Below, one piece after another: positions 62,113-64,000 of a DNA stretch of 64,000 nucleotides (within the stretch, counting starts at the first letter, position 1; each line of letters starts with the position of its first letter). The stretch spans positions 12,437,862 to 12,501,861 of the forward strand of contig CM065690.1 in the NCBI GenBank assembly GCA_017654935.2. Direction: 5' to 3'. The notes beneath the pieces are model-generated. The model did not search any database and was not told where the DNA came from. It saw only the letters and a program-made list of their open reading frames with translations. Position numbers and translations under genes: made by a program. The DNA comes from Phymorhynchus buccinoides. Lineage: Eukaryota > Mollusca > Gastropoda > Neogastropoda > Raphitomidae.

Positions 62113-62473
62113 TGTCGATTTCTGCTTTCAGTTTCAACTTGTTGGTCGTAGGCCCACTTGGGATACTTTTTGCTTTGTCAAGAAAGTTGGGGGGGGGGAG
62201 GGAAACATGCAGAAAACGATGCAATCGCCGATTTTGCCTATCATTTAACCCAATGTAAAGACAGATTTATGACGAGACAGCATCTATATTATGTAAAAGA
62301 TGAAGAAAATAGCTTGCAAAAACTGAAAAAGACAGGGGGCCAAAGTCAAAGACCTTATCTGGGCAAAATCGCGCGAAAACGAAATGTGTGCCTAACGTGT
62401 TTTAGTTGTTTTTGTTTCGTTTTGGTTCTTACTGTGTTAAAAAAACAAACGGGTAAAGATCTGCCCCCCGCCC

Positions 62474-62840
62474 TGCGTTTCAAGTCTCGGTTAATTCCAT
62501 TTTTCCGTTTTTGCCTTTCTTACCAAACATAAAGCTGCATTTTATTAACCTTTTCAGCTAATTATCTTTTTGGAATACTAACCCTAACCCTAACCCTACC
62601 CCCCACCCCCCCTATAAGACGGAAAAACGCAATGAACCACGACTGTGACAAATGCCGCGGTGTAGGCCTACTGCAGTAGTCTACACTAGTAGGGGGGGGG
62701 GTCCTATTAGATAATGGCCTTTATCATGACTGCAATTAATTATTGAACAAAGATAATTAGCTGAAAATTTTCATAAAATACAGCTTCATGTTTGGTAAGA
62801 AAGGCAAAAACGGAAAAATGGAATTAACCGAGAAATGTAG
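62474..62840. mobile_element. Foldback element with ~82-bp arms and a telomere-like core
   Basis: CTCGGTTAATTCCATTTTTC... (from 62488) is the reverse complement of ...GAAAAATGGAATTAACCGAG (to about 62833), with few mismatches. The central 180 bases contain CTAACCCTAACCCTAACCCT (62578-62598) and a G-rich run. Confidence 0.8.
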
Positions 62841-62927
62841 GGGTGGTGGCACATCTTGACCTATACCAAAAAACTATTATTTTTTTTTTTAGTGACGAAT
62901 CGATCTCTGGTAGGAATCCACCTAAGT

Positions 62928-63147
62928 ATAGGGGAAGACGGGGTAAAAAGCGCATGGGCGGGTAAGAAGCCCACCCCAATTATCTCATGAAATAAAGAAA
63001 ATTTCAGTCAAATTTGCCCATGAGACGAATACTAGACATTAACGCTCGTCTCATGGGCAAAATGAGACTGAAATTTGCTTCATTTCATGAGATAATTGGG
63101 GTGGGCTTCTTACCCGCCCATGCGCTTTTTACCCCGTCTCCCCTACA
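62928..63147. mobile_element. GGGGAAGACGGGG foldback element, intact
   Basis: About 220 bp: AGGGGAAGACGGGGTAAAAA ... and the inverse ...TTTTTACCCCGTCTCCCCT, arms of about 100 bases around a short centre (ACTAGACATTAACG). No coding capacity. Confidence 0.85.
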
Positions 63148-63465
63148 AGTACAAAACAAACAAAAAAATGCAGGGAAAAGCGTTTAAGGCGATTAGGTAT
63201 CAAGCCCTGGTATGGTCGTGAGTCTTTTTTTTAGTAACAATGACTTACGTGTTATTTAAAGCAATACACCTCTTTTCCCCCTACGTCCCTTACTCCCCCC
63301 ACCCCACCCCCTCCTCCTCCAGTTTAAAAAAAGAAGCGGCAAAACGCAGTAGGCCTATTTACACACATAAGCGGATCCATATTCCGTGCGGAAACTCGTG
63401 CGCAATCCATAAATAAGTGCAACAAAGAAGGGGAAAGATTTGCGCACGTGTCCGAATTTCTCAGT

Positions 63466-64000
63466 AGGGGAAGACGGGGTAAAAAGCGCATGGGCGGGTA
63501 AGAAGCCCACCCCACTGATTATCTCATGAAATAAAGAAAATGTCAGTCAAATTTGCCCATGAGACGAATGCTAGACATTAACGCTCGTCTCATGGGCAAA
63601 ATGAGACTGAAATTTGCTTCATATAGGGGAAGACGGGGTAAAAAGCGCATGGGCGGGTAAGAAGCCCACCCCAATTATCTCATGAAATAAAGAAAATGTC
63701 AGTCAAATTTGCCCATGAGACGAATGCTAGACATTAACGCTCGTCTCATGGGCAAAATGAGACTGAAATTTGCTTCATATAGGGGAAGACGGGGTAAAAA
63801 GCGCATGGGCGGGTAAGAAGCCCACCCCAATTATCTCATGAAATAAAGAAAATGTCAGTCAAATTTGCCCATGAGACGAATGCTAGACATTAACGCTCGT
63901 CTCATGGGCAAAATGAGACTGAAATTTGCTTCATTTCATGAGATAATTGGGGTGGGCTTCTTACCCGCCCATGCGCTTTTTACCCCGTCTTCCCCTATAT
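63466..64000. repeat. Tandem foldback array, three units
   Basis: Units start at 63466, about 63625 and 63779 with AGGGGAAGACGGGGTAAAAA. The first two stop after GAAATTTGCTTCAT, lacking the outer right arm; the third runs to the complete right arm at the window end. Spacing is about 155 bp, so the truncated unit was tandemly copied. The array may continue beyond the window. Confidence 0.85.

Noticed and set aside
62578..62598. True telomere
   Set aside because: Only about three units, embedded between complementary arms, with ordinary repeat sequence on both sides.

Overview
This is a eukaryotic, animal-type window. It contains spliced genes with GT-AG introns, very long simple repeats ((CA)n, (GA)n, (ATT)n), tRNA-derived SINEs, a decayed non-LTR retrotransposon, and many short elements with terminal inverted repeats (MITEs). 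The invertebrate-type CLIC protein and the repeat landscape suggest a mollusc, probably a gastropod; that assignment is inference. There are no bacterial operons and no CRISPR array.

Two genes can be supported, and they face each other (convergent). Profilin-4 (PFN4) lies on the + strand at about 19.27-24.15 kb, with four coding exons encoding 128 residues. A chloride-intracellular-channel-type gene (CLIC/EXC-4 family) lies on the - strand from 61.99 down to 44.40 kb, with four coding exons encoding 314 residues, a 14.5 kb first intron and a TATA-less promoter-like region. Everything else is intergenic or intronic DNA built mostly from repeats.

Layout. 0-18 kb: intergenic, with a GC-rich island, a LINE fragment, long (CA)/(GA) tracts, a 48-bp minisatellite, and a 5 kb zone in which one MITE family has been expanded into tandem arrays of 59, 16 and 90 bp. 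19-24 kb: PFN4. 24-44 kb: convergent intergenic space with a pogo/Tigger-derived element, nested TTAA-flanked MITEs, retroposons with GAAG-rich tails and palindromic foldback elements. 44-62 kb: CLIC. 62-64 kb: nested and tandem foldback (long palindrome) repeats.

The most unusual feature is that both genes carry tandem duplications of their own exon edges. The PFN4 exon 2 acceptor is duplicated exactly 60 bp upstream. PFN4 exon 3 is present twice, and the two copies are separated by a 1.5 kb, 28-bp-unit minisatellite in which most units carry a splice-donor-like GTGAGT. In CLIC, the exon 2 start, exon 2 end and exon 3 start each have partial extra copies in the adjacent introns, some with intact AG/GT splice signals. 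This looks like repeated splice-junction-centred tandem duplication. Whether it alters transcripts can only be settled with RNA data and long reads.
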